Shown one piece after another: positions 18,456-27,387 of a stretch of DNA of 64,000 nt. The stretch comes from an uncultured Acidobacteriota bacterium. GTDB lineage: Bacteria > Acidobacteriota > Blastocatellia > Pyrinomonadales > Pyrinomonadaceae. Made by a program: the position numbers and the translations under genes. The DNA is taken from contig CALMAH010000016.1 of NCBI GenBank assembly GCA_937859595.1, positions 186,001 through 250,000 on the forward strand. Direction: 5' to 3'. The notes beneath the pieces were generated by a model, which saw only the letters and a program-made list of their open reading frames with translations, searched no databases and was not told the DNA's origin. Positions within the stretch are counted from its first letter, which is position 1. Each line of letters begins with the position of its first letter.

Positions 18456-20528
18456 CTATTCTGGATGTACGGAAGCCGGCGACGGACGATCGCCATCGGC
18501 GCCAAAAACCTCGACAACGATGCTGCCGTCAGAGCTGTTGATGCGGTACCAGATACTTCCCTCCGGACGGAACACGGCTATATCTGTACGCCCGTCGCCG
18601 TCGTAATCGCCCGGGACCGGAATATCGGTGGACCTTCCAAAGGGCCCGCCTGTAAATTCAAATGTCCCGTTCGTGAGAATGTACCAGAAGCCGGTGGACG
18701 GCCGGAAGATAGTGAAGTCGGTTAGGCCGTCGCCGTTGAGATCGGCGACCAGCGGCTTGTCGCCGTCAGAACCGAATTGAATATACATCGGAAGCGTTGA
18801 ACTGCTTTTTAGGATGTACCATACGCCGTTTGACGGCCGCCAGATACCAAGATCAGACTTGCCGTCACCGTCGAAATCGCCCGCCAGCGGCTTGTCCCCC
18901 GGAGAGCCCCATTGCAGTATCCGAACGCCGAGCGTGCTCTGATTCACATACCAGATGCCGCCCGAGGGCCGCCACACGGCGAGATCGGTCCTGCCGTCCG
19001 CGTCATAATCGCCCGGAACCGGGACATCTCCCTGACTGCCGAACTGGGCGGCGAAAAAGCCGCTGCTGCTCCCGAGCACATACCAGACACCGTTCGAAGG
19101 CCTCCACACAGCAATGTCCGACTTCCCGTCCCCATCATAATCTCCGGGAACTATTATGTCGTTCGAATTGCCAAAGAACGCAGCGTTCACCGATCCGTCA
19201 GAACTGTTCGCATAGGTCCAGAGGCCGGTTGACGGAGAAAATGTCGATAGGTCCGTTTTGCCGTCGCCGTCAAAATCCGAGACCGGATTTTTTGCGGGTT
19301 GCGAAAGGCCCGTCACATCCACGACGATCAGCCCCGACGCGAGATCGCCGATAAGGACACGGTCATCGTCGAGAAACGGGAACACGGCCCATGCTCCGTT
19401 ATACGTGGTCGGAAGCGGATTTCCGAACGGGTCGCTGCCGCACATCGTATCCCAGGGATCATAGTTAGCCGGCGGAGCTTGATCTGACACAAATGCCTGC
19501 GGATAGGTGTCGTACTGCCCGATCCGTTTCGGCTCGTCCGGCTTTGAGATGTCGAACACCTGCAGCCCGGCCTGATACCAGGAAACATAGAGCCGATCGC
19601 CTTTGACGACCGGGTTGTGCGGGGTAACCGCATTAAGACCGAGATCGGCCATTGTCAGCCGATTCACGAGAAGCGGTTCGGCGGGGTTCGTTATGTTGTA
19701 AACCCTTAAGTCGCCTGCATTTGGGCCGTTGCTTCCGGACGTCTCACGTGCGCTATAGAGATAATTGCCGTCTTCGCTCGTCCAACTGCTGTGCATATTG
19801 TTTCCGGCAGTAATGGACGGATTGGGGTCGGTAATGGTGCCAAGCAGCGTGGGCGCCGTGGTCGCGATGTTAGAAATATCCCAGATCTCGGTCCTCGCTC
19901 GGTTCTGCGAATTACCCCACCCGGACGTGAACATCCTGTTTCCGCGGATATGCATTGCATGGACCCATTGCGGTTCGCCCGGGTTAAGATCGCGTATCCA
20001 AACGGGGTTTGCCGGGTTGGTCACGTTGATGAACTTGATGATCTTGTTCGACGTCGAATTGGAATTTGTGATCAGATAGGTCCCGCCGTTCTGCTCATGG
20101 ACCATCATCTCGTGGATAAAGTTAAATCCGTTGCCGGAGGTGGAATTGACCTTGCCAAGGAGCGTCGGCTGATAAGGGTTGCTGAGATCGACGATGTGAA
20201 CACCCTCGCCATTGGTCGTACCGCTGCCAAAATACCCTTTACCGTTTAGTATGATCGCCTCGAGAAACTGCTGGTTCGGTGACGGGTTATACCACGAGGC
20301 AAGCACAGGAGCGTCCGGATCCGTGATGTCAAAAATGAACACCCCTCGACACGAGAAGCTGCCCATTACCGCAATGTTGCCCTCTGCGTAGATATCGGCA
20401 AATTTGAGCTGCGAAGAGCTGCCGCAATTTGGCGTTATCTGCGCCCGAAGCCTAACCTTTTGGGCATCGGCCGAAACGGCGAAGAAGAGTGAGATCAGTG
20501 CGAGAAGAAAGAAAGCCCTTAAATACAT
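18456..20528 (-). CDS. Secreted LVIVD-repeat protein with C-terminal FG-GAP repeats
   Basis: A 690-residue exported protein with a clear signal peptide (YLRAFFLLALISLFFAVSADA). The N-terminal 420 residues carry LVIVD-type blades (GVFIFDITDPDAPVLASW, GVHIVDLSNPYQPTLLGKV, LQVFDISKPDEPKRIGQY) expected to make a beta-propeller, as in choice-of-anchor-B proteins. From about residue 425 on, five to six FG-GAP-like repeats follow (FDGDGKTDLSTFSP, DYDGDGKSDIAVWRPSNGVWY), similar to those of the M28 peptidase and delta-60 protein in this window. No catalytic residues are recognised. Function unknown, probably cell-surface or secreted binding. Confidence 0.85.
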   Translation of the reverse strand: MYLRAFFLLALISLFFAVSADAQKVRLRAQITPNCGSSSQLKFADIYAEGNIAVMGSFSCRGVFIFDITDPDAPVLASWYNPSPNQQFLEAIILNGKGYFGSGTTNGEGVHIVDLSNPYQPTLLGKVNSTSGNGFNFIHEMMVHEQNGGTYLITNSNSTSNKIIKFINVTNPANPVWIRDLNPGEPQWVHAMHIRGNRMFTSGWGNSQNRARTEIWDISNIATTAPTLLGTITDPNPSITAGNNMHSSWTSEDGNYLYSARETSGSNGPNAGDLRVYNITNPAEPLLVNRLTMADLGLNAVTPHNPVVKGDRLYVSWYQAGLQVFDISKPDEPKRIGQYDTYPQAFVSDQAPPANYDPWDTMCGSDPFGNPLPTTYNGAWAVFPFLDDDRVLIGDLASGLIVVDVTGLSQPAKNPVSDFDGDGKTDLSTFSPSTGLWTYANSSDGSVNAAFFGNSNDIIVPGDYDGDGKSDIAVWRPSNGVWYVLGSSSGFFAAQFGSQGDVPVPGDYDADGRTDLAVWRPSGGIWYVNQSTLGVRILQWGSPGDKPLAGDFDGDGKSDLGIWRPSNGVWYILKSSSTLPMYIQFGSDGDKPLVADLNGDGLTDFTIFRPSTGFWYILTNGTFEFTGGPFGRSTDIPVPGDYDGDGRTDIAVFRPEGSIWYRINSSDGSIVVEVFGADGDRPSPASVHPE

Positions 20529-20613
20529 GACGTTCGCGGAATACGTAAATGTTCAGAAGCGGCCCTTGCAAACTAGCGGCGGCGATAGAGAAAACCTGTT
20601 TGCGGCCCCCTGT

Positions 20614-21249
20614 TCAGGACGCGATCTGCTGAGCGTCCCGCATTACTAGGTCAAATGTGCCGGGTTCGACCTTGCGAAAACGCCGATTGCGATTGAGCGA
20701 AACTGCGACGGAGATCGTCGGATTATTACCTTTGAACTTCATCCCACCGGCCACAAGCAAATTATATAGCTCGTTTACGTGAAGCGGTTTGCCCGCCTCT
20801 CTGAGCAGCAGCGTACAGGCTTGGGTGATGGTCCGGTCGGCAAATCGATGGCTTATCGCTTCAATATTATGCGCCCTGCTCGGAACGCCTCTCGCTTGGT
20901 TCAAATAAGTTACCGAACCCCGTTTCTCTTGCTGCGGCTGTCTCGACGGTGCCTTATCCTGAGTGGCTGGATACGCCGCCGGTTCTGGAACGGACCTCTC
21001 CGGCGAATGGTCGTCCTCAAATCTTATAGACCGGACCGAGCGCGCACGACTATCGGAACGTAGGCTTACGAGCAGGCTGTCAATGGCGGATTCGGTCTGC
21101 TGGGCGCTCTTTTCGAGAGCGTCGATCTCTTCGCGCAGCCTTTCGGCCTCAGTCTCCACGTCTCGCAGACGAGCCATCAGCCTGTTTTGAGCGTTCCGCG
21201 TCTGGCGAAGGCTCTGTTCAAGTGTTGCGATCAGATTTTCGTCCCACAT
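20614..21249 (-). CDS. Coiled-coil protein with C-terminal HARE-HTH winged helix
   Basis: Start set at ATG 21249 (MWDENLIATLEQ) because AGGAAAG lies about 10 nt upstream; a longer in-frame version to 21297 lacks this. Residues about 5-75 form a long coiled coil (NAQNRLMARLRDVETEAERL), then a charged linker, and residues about 140-205 form a HARE-HTH domain (ITQACTLLLREAGKPLHVNE, LYNLLVAGGMKFKGNNP, VAVSLNRNRRFRKVEPGTF). HARE-HTH domains occur in restriction endonucleases, RNA polymerase delta and ASXL proteins and are thought to bind DNA. No partner enzyme is adjacent. Co-directional with the polyprenyl synthase gene upstream. Confidence 0.78.
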   Translation of the reverse strand: MWDENLIATLEQSLRQTRNAQNRLMARLRDVETEAERLREEIDALEKSAQQTESAIDSLLVSLRSDSRARSVRSIRFEDDHSPERSVPEPAAYPATQDKAPSRQPQQEKRGSVTYLNQARGVPSRAHNIEAISHRFADRTITQACTLLLREAGKPLHVNELYNLLVAGGMKFKGNNPTISVAVSLNRNRRFRKVEPGTFDLVMRDAQQIAS

Positions 21250-21316
21250 TTTAAACCGCTTTCCTGAGCGCCGAGAAAAAAAGGAGGAAACGGGCATTTC
21301 TTATCTTCCCTGGCGG

Positions 21317-22336
21317 TCATTTACTGCGTTCGACGACATACCGGGGAATCTCGCCCAATGCATCACGATACTCTGAAACGGGTAAAATATCAAGATTTTT
21401 TATTGCTCCGTCGGCATAGCTGCGGGCCGTATCCCGAATGCTCGCATATATTTCATGGCGTTCCAGCCCTTGCCGAATCCGCGTCCGAGACCCCTCGGAA
21501 TATTCGCCCTCAAGCATTATGCGGTCAAGAATATCGCAGATCTCCGGCTCAGAAGCCACGAGCCGGATAAGCGGCAGAGTAAGCTTTCCTTCCAGCAGGT
21601 CGGCTCCCGCCGCCTTCCCGAGAGACCGGTCATCCGAGGTAATGTCGAGCAGATCATCGGCAAGCTGGAATGCAATACCGAGATTCATTCCGAATTCACG
21701 CATCGCAATCTGAACGGCCGGCGGAGCTCCGCCGAGTATCGCTCCTATCTCGCAACAGCCTGAAAAGAGAAATGCGGTCTTGCGTTTCAGGATATCGAAA
21801 TATTCTTCCTCGGTGATCTCTGAATTGCCGAGCATCGTCAGTTGTATCAGCTCGCCTTCGGTCATTTTCCGCGTCAGCCGCGTGAGTATGTCGAGTATCT
21901 CGAGCGAACGCTCTCGGAGCGACGACTCGAACGCCGTCATATAGAGCCAATCGCCCATCAGAACGGCCGTCTGATTACCAAAACGCGAATTGACCGAAGG
22001 ACGGTTTCGTCGGAGGTCGGCATTGTCGATAATGTCGTCATGGACGAGCGTGGCCGTATGAAGCATCTCCATAACGGTCGCCAGGCGGATCACATTTTCC
22101 GCATCGCCGCGGCCGCCGACGGCATAGCCGGATAATATCAACAGTGCCGGGCGGACCCGCTTTCCCCCCGACGAACGGAGATAATCTCCCAGATAATTGA
22201 TGACCTGGATATTTGAAGACGCCTGCCGTTCGAACTCCTGCTCGACAAGCGACATCTCACCTTTGATAAGCGAGAAAATCCTCCGCGATGTGGCATCGGG
22301 GAAAAGATCTTTCTTTGCTGTGGCAAATGTCTGCAT
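21317..22336 (-). CDS. Long-chain polyprenyl diphosphate synthase
   Basis: Condenses isopentenyl diphosphate with allylic diphosphates to give a C35-C50 chain used for menaquinone side chains. The first Asp-rich motif is in LVHDDIIDNADLRRNRPSVN and the second in FQLADDLLDITSDD; GGKRVRPALLILSG binds the diphosphate. The 339-residue length fits IspB/HepT-like trans-prenyltransferases; chain length cannot be read directly. It ends 67 nt before the HARE-HTH gene and begins 12 nt after the yajQ stop codon, so these are probably one transcript. Confidence 0.92.
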   Translation of the reverse strand: MQTFATAKKDLFPDATSRRIFSLIKGEMSLVEQEFERQASSNIQVINYLGDYLRSSGGKRVRPALLILSGYAVGGRGDAENVIRLATVMEMLHTATLVHDDIIDNADLRRNRPSVNSRFGNQTAVLMGDWLYMTAFESSLRERSLEILDILTRLTRKMTEGELIQLTMLGNSEITEEEYFDILKRKTAFLFSGCCEIGAILGGAPPAVQIAMREFGMNLGIAFQLADDLLDITSDDRSLGKAAGADLLEGKLTLPLIRLVASEPEICDILDRIMLEGEYSEGSRTRIRQGLERHEIYASIRDTARSYADGAIKNLDILPVSEYRDALGEIPRYVVERSK

Positions 22337-22348
22337 TGCGGCCGTAGC

Positions 22349-22846
22349 CTAATTACTCCGGTAATTATCGAACTGCATGTCGATGGCAAAATCGTGTGCC
22401 TTCAATCGAGCGATCACGTCCTGGAGCGTGTCTCGATCCTTCCCTGAGACTCTTACCGTCTCGCCCTGGATCGAAGCCTGCACTTTCAGCTTTGCATCCT
22501 TGATGAATTTTACGACCTCTTTTGCCTTATCGATCGGGATGCCCTGCTGTATCTTTACCGTCTGTCGCACGGTCCCGCCGGCGGCCGGTTCGATCTTTTG
22601 ATAGTCAAGCGCCTTCAGCGAGATGCCGCGTTTGACAAGCTTGCTCTGCAGGATGTCGTTCATATTGCGGAGCTTTGTCTCGTCCTCCGCCGACAGCAGC
22701 AAGTCCTTGTCCTGAAGTTCGACCGTTGCCTTGCTGCCCTTGAAGTCGAACCGCTGCGAGACCTCTTTTGTCGTTTGGTTTATCGCGTTCGTGACCTCGG
22801 CGTAATCGGTCTTTGAAACGATATCGAATGAATTTTCCTTTGCCAT
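22349..22846 (-). CDS. yajQ: YajQ-family nucleotide-binding protein
   Basis: A 165-residue protein matching YajQ over its full length: SFDIVSKTDYAEVTNAIN, QRFDFKGSKATVEL, KLVKRGISLKALDYQ and KEVVKFIKDAKLKVQASIQG. The fold is two RRM-like domains. Some homologues bind cyclic di-GMP and act with transcription factors, others were reported to bind nucleotides or RNA. The window also encodes a GGDEF-EAL protein at 44040. Cytosolic; sits between the polyprenyl synthase and tatD genes on the same strand. Confidence 0.93.
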   Translation of the reverse strand: MAKENSFDIVSKTDYAEVTNAINQTTKEVSQRFDFKGSKATVELQDKDLLLSAEDETKLRNMNDILQSKLVKRGISLKALDYQKIEPAAGGTVRQTVKIQQGIPIDKAKEVVKFIKDAKLKVQASIQGETVRVSGKDRDTLQDVIARLKAHDFAIDMQFDNYRSN

Positions 22847-22912
22847 AGTTCAAATTCTGCCACGAATCAGCCAGATTACACCAATTGGCAGCTAGACCGA
22901 GGCACTCATATT

Positions 22913-23734
22913 TTATGAAGATAGATCCAACTTAAATAGATCAAGGAAATTTTTTGTAGTTTGATGTGTGAGCGTTTCTAAGTTGATCCCGTAAAACTCG
23001 GCGAGAAACTTTGCCGTGTGAACAACCATTGCGGGTTCATTTCGTTTCCCCCGAAACGGCACCGGGGTCAAATAGGGACAGTCCGTTTCTACTAACAATT
23101 TCTCCAAAGGCACCGCACGTGCCGCACCCCGCAATTCTTCGGCTTTCTTGAACGTCACATTCCCGGCAAACGAAATAAGAAACCCCAACGGAATCAACGC
23201 CTTTGCCATCTCCGCCGTCCCGCCGAAACAGTGCATGATGCCCAAGCTATTTTCAGCTTCTTGTTTTGAGTCTTCAGATTTCTCGGAATATTCTTCGGTC
23301 AGTATCTGGACGGTATCGTCATTTGCGTCGCGACTATGGACGATTATCGGAAGTCCCAACCCTTTTGCGACGCGTATCTGCCGTCTGAAAACATCCATCT
23401 GCACATCACGCGGGCTATGATCATAATAATAGTCCAGCCCGATCTCGCCCCAAGCGATCACCTTTTCCGACGACTTGGCCAACTCGATCAAGTGTTCCTC
23501 AGCCCCTTCGTCGTAAAGCTCTGCATCATGCGGATGAACCCCAACGCTCGCATAGACATTCTCGTACTTCTCAGCCACCGCTACTGCACGTCGAAAATCA
23601 TCCGAACGCGGATCGCCCGTCCCGACATTCAACATCGCCGCAACGCCCGCCTCCCGCGCCCTTTCTATAACCTCATCCCGGTCCCCATCAAACTGCGAAC
23701 CGTCAATATGGCAATGGGAATCAACAAGGTTCAT
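22913..23734 (-). CDS. tatD: TatD-family metal-dependent deoxyribonuclease
   Basis: TIM-barrel hydrolase of 273 residues. All metal-binding motifs are present: DSHCHIDG, WGEIGLDYYYDHSP, IVHSRDAND, GIMHCFGG and LVETDCPYLTPVPFRGKRNE. TatD/YcfH enzymes remove nucleotides from DNA 3' ends and process D-amino-acid tRNA or oxidative damage. An insertion around residues 150-165 (EEYSEKSEDSKQEAENS) is longer and more charged than usual. Its ATG overlaps the stop of the upstream secreted-protein gene (ATGA at 23731-23734), so translation is coupled. Confidence 0.92.
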   Translation of the reverse strand: MNLVDSHCHIDGSQFDGDRDEVIERAREAGVAAMLNVGTGDPRSDDFRRAVAVAEKYENVYASVGVHPHDAELYDEGAEEHLIELAKSSEKVIAWGEIGLDYYYDHSPRDVQMDVFRRQIRVAKGLGLPIIVHSRDANDDTVQILTEEYSEKSEDSKQEAENSLGIMHCFGGTAEMAKALIPLGFLISFAGNVTFKKAEELRGAARAVPLEKLLVETDCPYLTPVPFRGKRNEPAMVVHTAKFLAEFYGINLETLTHQTTKNFLDLFKLDLSS

Positions 23735-24309
23735 TCCGGGAATACGACCGAGTCAAAGAACTTACTGACATCTTCTCGCCATGCTTCTTTAACCAAATCT
23801 GAAAAAATATGCCAATTTGAAACCCTACATTCGATGATCCATAGCTGAGTGCCGACCGCAAAAAACCTGTTCTTTGCGAATTCAAGTTTATAATCGACAT
23901 CGAATTCGACTCCCTTAAAGGATCCGGTTTCGACATCTCTTTTTTCGATTATCTTTGCACCAGGTCTATTCGATAAATTGCCTTCGAGTATTAAATATGC
24001 GGCATTCTCATTTCCCTTCCATTCCCTTCCGGTTTCAACAGAGCCAACTATCCAGGTTGCGCCTCCGGTCTTCGCTCGATACGTCGAAATTTGCATACCA
24101 TCCGCCTGAGAAGAGATCAGTTCCGGTTTGCCCGGAAATATTGCCCTAAAACTCTTGTCCTCAGGAGAGAAACGGATCAATGAGGATTCAGCAGGTGAAG
24201 AGTATATGTAGGCCGGTGGAGGCGGAGGCGGGGGCGGTCCTTGAGAGAATCCCGGATTTGCATATATAAGTGAAATAAACGCAAAGAAAATAATCTGCTT
24301 CAATATCAT
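23731..24309 (-). CDS. Small secreted protein of unknown function
   Basis: ATG at 24309 (MILKQIIFFAFISL) is chosen: GAGGG lies 7 nt upstream and the protein then begins with a signal peptide. After cleavage comes a run of eight prolines and a domain of about 150 residues (SFRAIFPGKPELIS, GATWIVGSVETG, GSFKGVEFDVDYKLEFAKN, LWIIECRVSNWHIF). The pattern FPGKPE ... GVEFDV occurs in small exported proteins that I cannot name. It overlaps tatD by 4 nt. Upstream lies a decayed BrnT toxin fragment and a sequence resembling the metG 3' end. Confidence 0.7.
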   Translation of the reverse strand: MILKQIIFFAFISLIYANPGFSQGPPPPPPPPAYIYSSPAESSLIRFSPEDKSFRAIFPGKPELISSQADGMQISTYRAKTGGATWIVGSVETGREWKGNENAAYLILEGNLSNRPGAKIIEKRDVETGSFKGVEFDVDYKLEFAKNRFFAVGTQLWIIECRVSNWHIFSDLVKEAWREDVSKFFDSVVFPE

Positions 24310-24328
24310 TTCACCCTCGCTCCTATCT

Positions 24329-24472
<144 letters not shown>

Positions 24473-24498
24473 TTAGAATCAGGCCAGTCCAGAGTTGG

Positions 24499-25179
24499 CT
24501 AGTTGAACTGAAACCCTTCGACGGCGTTTTCCAGCGTCGCCAAGCCTTCGGGCGAAAGATACACAAATGAAACAAATAGCGAATAGCCGTTTCGCATGGT
24601 TGCGTAGGTTCGCTGGCGCATCGAAATACCAAATGCCGTCGTTTCATATTCGACACCGACAAATTCACGTCCTCCGATCATCTTCGGGTTAAGACTTTCC
24701 GTTACGGTGTATTTCCCGGTTTCCGTCATCAATCTTACTGATGCTGCAAGAGCCAGGTTCGCCGTTGCATTATCAGGTTGTTTGACGGCAACAATCTCCA
24801 CAGCGGCGAGCTTGGCCGGCTCCTCCGGCGTATAGGTGGCAGCGAACAGGACAATGGTGTCTTTCACGCCCTGTTCAAATCTCTGCGAACGCGAGCTTTC
24901 ATCTCCGCCGACGATTTCGGCTCCAGCTTTTGAATATAACTCCAACTCGGTCCGGTTCAATATGCTGAAATGCTCGGGCAGCACAAATGTGAAACCGAAA
25001 AACTTGTTTCTGTATTCGTGTCCGGCAAGTTCGCCGTAGATATCAATTGCGGAAGCCCTGGATTTCAGCACTTCCGATGAGATCGGACGCGGCGGGTCCG
25101 GCGGCCTATCCTGAGCGAAAACCCCGGAAATAAGAAGGCAACAGGTGAGCGTAATAAATAGGGTTCGTGAAAGCATCAT
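24499..25179 (-). CDS. Secreted protein of unknown function
   Basis: A 226-residue protein with a signal peptide (SRTLFITLTCCLLISGVFAQ) followed by a Pro-rich start and a domain with NKFFGFTFVLPEHFSILNRT, IVLFAATYTPEEPAKLAAVE, GREFVGVEYETTAF and YSLFVSFVYLSPEGLATLEN. I do not recognise the family; the layout is that of exported proteins such as PsbP/DUF1795-like folds, by impression only. The ATG at 25179 overlaps the metG stop (ATGA, 25176-25179), so the gene is translationally coupled to metG. Together with the gene at 23731 it forms a pair of short secreted proteins downstream of metG. Confidence 0.7.
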   Translation of the reverse strand: MMLSRTLFITLTCCLLISGVFAQDRPPDPPRPISSEVLKSRASAIDIYGELAGHEYRNKFFGFTFVLPEHFSILNRTELELYSKAGAEIVGGDESSRSQRFEQGVKDTIVLFAATYTPEEPAKLAAVEIVAVKQPDNATANLALAASVRLMTETGKYTVTESLNPKMIGGREFVGVEYETTAFGISMRQRTYATMRNGYSLFVSFVYLSPEGLATLENAVEGFQFN

Positions 25180-27311
25180 TTCAATCTGGCTCCTATATCC
25201 ACATTTTCTAGGAAAGTAGCAATGGCGGGCTTTTCCCCGGTGCCGTCTTCGAGCGATGCGGCGCAGATCATTCCCTGCGATTCGAGGCCGCGCATCTTTC
25301 GGGGTTTGAGGTTTGCAACTACGACCACCTTGCGACCGATGAGCTTTTCTGGCTCATAGTATTCTGCAAGGCCGGCAAGAAGCTGACGCGGGTTTTCTTC
25401 GCCGAGATCGACCTCCAGACGCAGGAGCTTGTCGGCGTTTGGGACCCGTTCGGCAACCTTGACCTCTCCAACCCGCAGATCGACTTTCAGAAAATCATCG
25501 ATCGTTATATAGCTTTCTTCTGCCGACACTTCATTTGAGTCCTTTGTCTGGCCCGCCATAGCTTCGGCAGCAGCTGAAAATGCTTTTGCCATGTCACCCG
25601 GTTTTGACTTGTTAAGTTCCGCCATTCCATCTTTGATGTTACCGGCCGCCGTTTCGTTCTTGATCTCACTCATGATCTTGTTTTTCTCAATTCTTGGAAA
25701 TATTCCTTCGCTTGCCCCAATGGCTATCCCTGATCCTAATCCACCCCATTCCAAATTCGACGGGTCGAGGGTAGCAACACGTTCACCCAAACCCAATTGG
25801 CCGTAAATTTTTGCAGCCGATGCCGGCATCACCGGATAGAGCATCACGGCCAGCCACCGAAGCGTCTCGGCCGAACGATAAAGAACGGCGTTTAGTGTCT
25901 CCGCCTGCTTTTCGTCCTTTGCCAATTCCCACGGCTTTGCGTCCGAGATCATCTTGTCTATTCGTGCGATCACAGCCCACAGGATCTCCAGCGCGTGGCT
26001 AAATTCAAAATTCTCGAATCGCCTGATGAACTCGTCCCGTGCGTGTTCAAGAACTGAAACTATTTCACCGCCGTCCGGGTCTAAACCGGCCCTTCGGGCG
26101 TGTATGTAGTTTTCTTCGCTGATCTTACCGCGTGGGACCTTTCCGTCGCGGTATTTGTGGATCATTGAAACGGTCCGGCTCAGCAGATTGCCCAACCCAC
26201 TGGCAAGATCGGCATTTGCACGGTCTATCAGGTTTTCATAGCCAAACTTACCGTCCTGACCGAAAACCATCTCGCGAAGACAGAAATACCGCACTGCGTC
26301 CACTTGGAAATGCTGATGTAACACATCAACTTCGACTACGTTACCTATGGTTTTACCCATCTTACGGCCCTCAGCGTCAAGCCACATCCCGTGTGCATAA
26401 ACCGTCTTCGGCAGCCGCAACCCGGCAGCGTGGAGAAATGAGAACCAATATACCGTATGAAAGCGAAGGATGTCTTTGCCGACCAGATGCACTACATTCT
26501 GCCAATACTTCTCGAACCCCGGAGCTTCCGCGCGGGCATTTCCAAAGCCCAGCGCGGTGATATAGTTCGATAGCGCGTCTAGCCAGACGTACATAACATG
26601 ATCGTCATCGCCCGGAACGGGCACCCCCCATGAAACAGAACGCTTTTCGCGACTGATCGACAGGTCTTGTAACCCTCCTTTTATGAAGGAGATAACTTCA
26701 TTACGCCGAGACTCCGGTTTAAGTATCTCAGGATCACCCTCTATGGTTTCAAGAAGAAATTCGTCGTAATCCGAAAGCCGGAAAAAGTAACTTTCTTCCG
26801 ACACTCTGTCGAGCGGCCTTTCATGGATCGAACAATTAGGGACATCCGAGCCTTCGGACATGTAATATTCGTCTTCCGTCTTATATGTCGCGCAAGGAGC
26901 ACAGAACCAACCTTCGTAATGTCCTTTAAAGATGGTGTCGTTGCCTTTTGGGGTCTTGTTTTTCGCGATCTGCTGCCAAAAATGCTGGACACCGTCATAA
27001 TGAAACGATTCCGAGGTACGCATGAAGATGTCGTAACCGCCGTTTTCCGGATCTAGTCCAAAATCGGCGAACATCCGTTTCAGCTCACTAGAAATATGGT
27101 CGACCTGCTCCTTTGGTGTCCGGCCCGCCCTTTCCGCCGCCCGCTGTATGTTGATCCCGTGTTCGTCCGTACCGGTCAGAAGATAAACATCAAAGCCGCG
27201 CTGCTCTTTGTAGCGATGGACCACATCGGCAACTATGGTCGTATAGAGATGGCCAAGATGCGGCAGGCTGTTGGCGTAGTAAATAGGAGTTGTGACGTAA
27301 AATGCGTTCAT
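25176..27311 (-). CDS. metG: Methionyl-tRNA synthetase
   Basis: Charges tRNA-Met. Class I features: YYANSLPHLGHLYTTIVADV holds the HIGH-type motif (HLGH) and GRKMGKTIGN is the KMSKS loop (KMGKT). The connective-peptide zinc site has CAPC first, but the second part reads DVPNCSIHERP, with one Cys replaced by His-type spacing. After the anticodon-binding helices comes a linker and a C-terminal tRNA-binding domain (EMAP/Trbp-like; FLKVDLRVGEVKVAERVPNA) giving dimerisation. At 711 residues it is the long form. Start at 27311 gives MNAFYVTTPIYYANS. Heads the group metG - 24499 - 23731 - tatD. Confidence 0.95.
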   Translation of the reverse strand: MNAFYVTTPIYYANSLPHLGHLYTTIVADVVHRYKEQRGFDVYLLTGTDEHGINIQRAAERAGRTPKEQVDHISSELKRMFADFGLDPENGGYDIFMRTSESFHYDGVQHFWQQIAKNKTPKGNDTIFKGHYEGWFCAPCATYKTEDEYYMSEGSDVPNCSIHERPLDRVSEESYFFRLSDYDEFLLETIEGDPEILKPESRRNEVISFIKGGLQDLSISREKRSVSWGVPVPGDDDHVMYVWLDALSNYITALGFGNARAEAPGFEKYWQNVVHLVGKDILRFHTVYWFSFLHAAGLRLPKTVYAHGMWLDAEGRKMGKTIGNVVEVDVLHQHFQVDAVRYFCLREMVFGQDGKFGYENLIDRANADLASGLGNLLSRTVSMIHKYRDGKVPRGKISEENYIHARRAGLDPDGGEIVSVLEHARDEFIRRFENFEFSHALEILWAVIARIDKMISDAKPWELAKDEKQAETLNAVLYRSAETLRWLAVMLYPVMPASAAKIYGQLGLGERVATLDPSNLEWGGLGSGIAIGASEGIFPRIEKNKIMSEIKNETAAGNIKDGMAELNKSKPGDMAKAFSAAAEAMAGQTKDSNEVSAEESYITIDDFLKVDLRVGEVKVAERVPNADKLLRLEVDLGEENPRQLLAGLAEYYEPEKLIGRKVVVVANLKPRKMRGLESQGMICAASLEDGTGEKPAIATFLENVDIGARLK

Positions 27312-27331
27312 CTGCGAAAAGAAAAAGTGTA

Positions 27332-27359
27332 GCGTGTAAACATTATTTTATCTACACGC
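27332..27359 (-). terminator. Possible hairpin terminator after the second M28 gene
   Basis: GCGTGTA (27332-27338) and TACACGC (27353-27359) can pair around a 14-nt loop. On the minus strand a run of T follows after a few bases. It separates the M28 gene (ending 27388) from metG (starting 27311). Confidence 0.4.
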
Positions 27360-27387
27360 CACACCAGATCGAGCAAGCTCATTAAGA

